Source of the DNA: Deltaproteobacteria bacterium GWA2_55_10
GTDB lineage: Bacteria; Desulfobacterota; GWC2-55-46
DNA: 6,556 bases
Assembly: GCA_001797415.1 (NCBI GenBank)
Contig: MGPL01000053.1
Location: forward strand, 2,797 to 9,352
Direction: 5' to 3'
The notes beneath the pieces are model-generated. The model had not been told where the DNA came from. It saw only the letters and a program-made list of their open reading frames with translations, and ran no database searches. The position numbers and the translations under genes are program-made. Positions 6,406 to 6,556 of this stretch are shown here, in pieces. Every line of letters starts with the position of its first letter. Position 1 is the first letter of the stretch.

Positions 6406-6556
6406 GTATATCTGCATACACGGGCATTTCTACCAGCCCCCGAGGGAGAACCCCTGGCTCGAGTGCATAGAGCTGCAGGACTCCGCCTATCCCTACCATG
6501 ACTGGAACAGGAGGATAACCGCGGAGTGCTATGAGCCGAACACTGCCGCCCGCATA
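6398..6556 (+). CDS. GH57-family (DUF3536-type) glycoside hydrolase, N-terminal fragment
   Basis: Only the first 53 codons are present; the gene runs off the right edge. The translation begins (L/M)DKYICIHGHFYQPPRENP, followed by ELQDSAYPYHDWNRRI and CYEPNTAARI. This is the characteristic opening of the GH57-like proteins that carry a DUF3536 region. The HGHFYQPP segment is the family's version of GH57 conserved region 1 (HxHQP-like). GH57 enzymes act on alpha-glucans (amylase, branching or transferase activities); for this subfamily the exact reaction is not something I can state. The start is TTG at 6398, overlapping the treZ stop by 8 bases, with AAGGA 8 nt upstream. The overlap indicates translational coupling and a common role in alpha-glucan or trehalose metabolism. 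The identity rests on a short but very distinctive stretch. Confidence 0.85.
   Translation, partial: MDKYICIHGHFYQPPRENPWLECIELQDSAYPYHDWNRRITAECYEPNTAARI

Overview
The window is part of a bacterial chromosome and reads as ordinary metabolic DNA plus one unusual intergenic element. The coding DNA is moderately GC-rich, with strong use of ATA (Ile) and AGG (Arg) codons. The ribosome-binding sites are strong GGAGG/AAGGA types, and the gene types suggest a Gram-negative, probably anaerobic, free-living bacterium. A Desulfobacterota- or Nitrospirota-like lineage would fit, but that is an impression from codon use and gene content, not a demonstrated assignment.

Layout. Positions 1-1674 (minus strand, running off the left edge) encode a PAS-GGDEF-EAL cyclic-di-GMP signalling protein. 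An AT-rich divergent intergenic region (1678-1861) separates it from a plus-strand phosphoketolase (1862-4261). A bulged hairpin (1813-1844) lies just before the phosphoketolase ribosome-binding site. The 314-base gap at 4262-4575 contains a compact run of five consecutive inverted repeats (4328-4476) and then a short GC-rich hairpin before the next gene. Positions 4576-6405 encode malto-oligosyltrehalose trehalohydrolase (treZ). An 8-base overlap leads from treZ into the start of a GH57/DUF3536-type glycoside hydrolase (6398 to the right edge), which begins with TTG.

How the genes may work together. TreZ releases trehalose from maltooligosyl-trehalose, and the GH57-type enzyme belongs to an alpha-glucan-active superfamily. 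The right half therefore looks like the start of a glycogen/maltodextrin-trehalose operon; treY would be the expected partner but is not in the window. Phosphoketolase cleaves xylulose-5-P or fructose-6-P to acetyl-phosphate and an aldose phosphate. It could take sugar phosphates derived from the same glucan pool into acetyl-phosphate, although a shared transcript is not shown. The c-di-GMP protein is divergently transcribed and may be unrelated.

The item most worth a second look is the hairpin array at 4328-4476. I see no CRISPR, tRNA, rRNA, prophage, transposase or defence gene, and no convincing novel protein system.
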